A DNA stretch of 33,023 nt from Candidatus Stahliibacteriota bacterium (GTDB lineage Bacteria > Hydrothermota > Tepidihabitantia > SM23-42). The position numbers and the translations under genes are program-made. The stretch lies in NCBI GenBank assembly GCA_030606265.1, contig JAUWGT010000007.1, forward strand, positions 1-33,023, given 5' to 3'. Numbering within the stretch: position 1 is the first letter of the stretch; the number at the start of each line of letters is the position of its first letter. The notes beneath the pieces were generated by a model that did not search any database, was not told where the DNA came from, and saw only the letters and a list, made by a program, of their open reading frames with translations. Of the stretch, positions 32,401-33,023 are shown one piece after another.

Positions 32401-32466
32401 ATCAATAAGTTGCTGATGACGCGCGAACTTTCTTGTTTTGCTGAAGATTAGGTTAATATCTGACAC
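29416..32466 (-). CDS. DUF4175-like large membrane-anchored coiled-coil protein
   Basis: The 1016-residue protein starts with GTG (32464-32466). Two membrane helices (about 20-61) and a third near 128-148 form the anchor. Residues about 160-450 are beta-rich, Ig-like (TVEPGDTALLKGSTVEVKLF; RLVLNDTIELKCEDKTFYAE). From about 460 to 700 lies very long E/K/Q-rich coiled coil (ISRLHEKIMRERELL; LKELAQMADELAEQAEEIDQ), then helical bundle segments to the end. This arrangement is that of DUF4175 proteins, usually coded next to DUF4159, MoxR and DUF58/vWA proteins, as here with DUF4159 upstream. Probably periplasmic or cytoplasmic scaffold; no enzyme motif seen. The ORFs printed on the plus strand inside it are shadows. 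Confidence 0.8.
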   Translation of the reverse strand: MSDINLIFSKTRKFARHQQLIDFIVLLIVVLGITIISISVALLLLKSPLYGIIGLIPLFFYRPVSLIKRAKILEEKIGLKGEIVNSIQLSLIKKDNKEKYSPELIHAYISDATEKIKAIDFKKYLSYTPIYAGLRFLLIAIILALLHPAVHPGHFWYALNHDIFYTVEPGDTALLKGSTVEVKLFLNGVYFPKNARLVLTENQTVTQKKITVQDGLAQENIKLAESISYHFTFLEHTTEPYFLKKMEPIYIEELTFLLKYPTYTKLKDDVKTGRQLIVPEGTRIIMKGKTSQPLVSGRLVLNDTIELKCEDKTFYAEFKVKQSGTAFLYLKSTTEIKEQIIIYAVPDLPPLVDIFYPGFNIPLPHDMQIDISIRCSDDYGLAKALFHYTFENKYKKTLAIKHGALEDTVYFAWDVSDLGMLPGDEVSYFAEIIDNAGKVSKSEMYYIYFPTMEEIYEEIDRKEELVQRELEDLQIEHADEIDEISRLHEKIMRERELLWADQEKLRTAISKEQKILEKIDAWQTEFEKTIEKLNQGILLDQESIEHLQEIAKILQEIAPDELRKALENLQTALNKGPRDIQMALEDLKKKQEEMAKAIERTLEILRRFQQEEKLKELAQMADELAEQAEEIDQALDQENSQALQQELDDLKKAISELGKELQELADAEGLEQDIKQKLEELAQQSQDMTGDMSPSPGEMQKGLEMTAADLQKLYEQLTKGRSAQLRKKLLDVVNQLIDISKAEEHLAQDKTFDIVQQNQIINATKAVAESLYAQQVKSLHITPSMGKNLAKAIKHMEKSKQAKTHMQNSQEAMKQINLVCFEMLKKLEQAGEGGSSTGMDNFLQALSKLSQGQMSLSQSMSGFFPIPVSGLTSDQKAQIQRLAGKQRALRQSLESLRSDVGPNQHQEMLDQVIEEMKQAEEDLYQYKLDRELIERQKKIISRLLDAQKSIRKEDYEKKRKSKPGEEFLVRENPDALPAELGKDRLRELIQKALRESYPKEYELYIREYFNKLLEDR

Positions 32467-32472
32467 TTGTAC

Positions 32473-33023
32473 CTAATGGGTTAAGCTATAGATTATAATA
32501 TTGATCCCCATCCGGATGGCATCTTCCCTTTTTTCTGGTGGGTCATTGTGCACATCAGGTTCTTCCCAGCCATCGCCTAAATCACTTTCATAAGTGTAGA
32601 AGACAACAAGTTGATCATCGTAGAATATACCAAAGCCTTGAGGAGGTTTACTATCGTGTTCATGAATCTTTGGTAAACCATTAGGGAATCCATAAAAAGA
32701 ATGATATATATCATGGTCAAAGGGTAGTTCAATAAGCGGCGAATCAGGGAAAACCTTTTCTATTTCTCGACGGAAAGTAGAATCCATGCCATAATTGTCG
32801 TCAGCGTGGAGAAATCCGCCGGCAGCAAAATACTTCCTCAGGATCTTGATTTCCTCATCTGAAAAACGGACTTTGCCGTGACCGGTCATATATAGGTATG
32901 GATACTGGAACAATTTGGGGTCAGTGATCTCCACGTTTTCCTCTCGGGGCGCAGCCCGAATCGTGGTTCTTTCATTTATCGCCTCGAGCAAATTCGGTAA
33001 AGACGAGGGGTCTGAATACCAGT
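32473..33023 (-). CDS. DUF4159 protein, C-terminal part (cut by window edge)
   Basis: The reading frame stays open through the right edge: upstream of the track start it continues WYSDPSSLPNLLEAINERTT, so the true start is outside the window. Visible blocks match DUF4159: FQYPYLYMTGHGKVRFSDEE, ILRKYFAAGGFLHADDNYGM, DSTFRREIEKVFPDSPLIEL, DHDIYHSFYGF and EPDVHNDPP. The fold resembles glutamine-amidotransferase/ThuA-like Rossmann domains without a catalytic Cys. The stop lies 6 nt before the GTG of the DUF4175-like gene. In other phyla this pair goes with MoxR ATPase and DUF58, which would be expected beyond the right edge. Confidence 0.87.
   Translation of the reverse strand, partial: WYSDPSSLPNLLEAINERTTIRAAPREENVEITDPKLFQYPYLYMTGHGKVRFSDEEIKILRKYFAAGGFLHADDNYGMDSTFRREIEKVFPDSPLIELPFDHDIYHSFYGFPNGLPKIHEHDSKPPQGFGIFYDDQLVVFYTYESDLGDGWEEPDVHNDPPEKREDAIRMGINIIIYSLTH

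Overview
The window looks like chromosomal core genome from an uncultured, probably anaerobic, diderm bacterium of about 43% GC. Coding density is high and there is no phage, IS element, CRISPR array, rRNA or tRNA. Evidence for this lifestyle: a complete four-subunit 2-oxoacid:ferredoxin oxidoreductase, a PorV/PorQ-type outer-membrane barrel, an archaemetzincin, an RdhA-like iron-sulfur protein, and the DUF4159/DUF4175 gene pair. The mix fits candidate phylum WOR-3 (Stahlbacteria) or a neighbour such as Cloacimonadota. That placement is my inference; no marker in the window proves it.

Layout. (1) 1-4046, minus strand: one tightly packed operon read from a promoter near 4.08 kb: slipin, archaemetzincin, class V aminotransferase, MEDS-GGDEF diguanylate cyclase, DivIVA-domain protein, purine nucleoside phosphorylase (cut by the left edge). 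(2) 4192-5256, plus: a GHL10-type glycosidase-like protein. (3) 5423-11969, plus: folK, deoxynucleoside kinase, panB, a five-PAS HD-GYP phosphodiesterase, an RdhA-like protein and a CaCA exchanger, mostly overlapping or nearly so. (4) 12046-15222: queF, an ARPP-1-like lipoprotein, an alkyltransferase-like protein (minus), a small secreted protein and a GYD-domain protein. (5) 15258-18794, minus: a novel sandwich-hybrid/KOW-like protein, PorV/PorQ-like barrel, accA and a DUF4388 protein, joined by three successive TAATG stop/start overlaps. (6) 18963-23446, minus: nfo, flavin reductase and topA as one unit, then panC. (7) 23973-28594, plus: porGDAB, a HAD phosphatase and a secreted DUF6263-like protein. 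(8) 28706-33023, minus: TPR protein, DUF4175-like coiled-coil membrane protein and DUF4159 protein (cut by the right edge).

The genes together cover pantothenate (panB, panC), folate (folK), nucleosides (PNP, deoxynucleoside kinase), queuosine (queF), fatty-acid initiation (accA), pyruvate oxidation (por), DNA topology and repair (topA, nfo, atl), and both synthesis and breakdown of cyclic di-GMP.

The most interesting signals are not in the genes. First, ten sigma70-like promoters can be read by eye. All have a TTGAC -35 core and nine of ten have a 16-bp spacer. In five or six of them the -10 box sits only 5-12 nt before the start codon, so several housekeeping genes (folK, queF, atl, panC, GHL10 and nearly topA) appear to be made from leaderless mRNAs; this also corrects two starts in the ORF track. 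Second, at least two and probably three intergenic elements share one secondary-structure plan, an outer stem enclosing two hairpins, although their primary sequences differ. I saw no canonical intrinsic terminator (stable hairpin plus U-run) anywhere.
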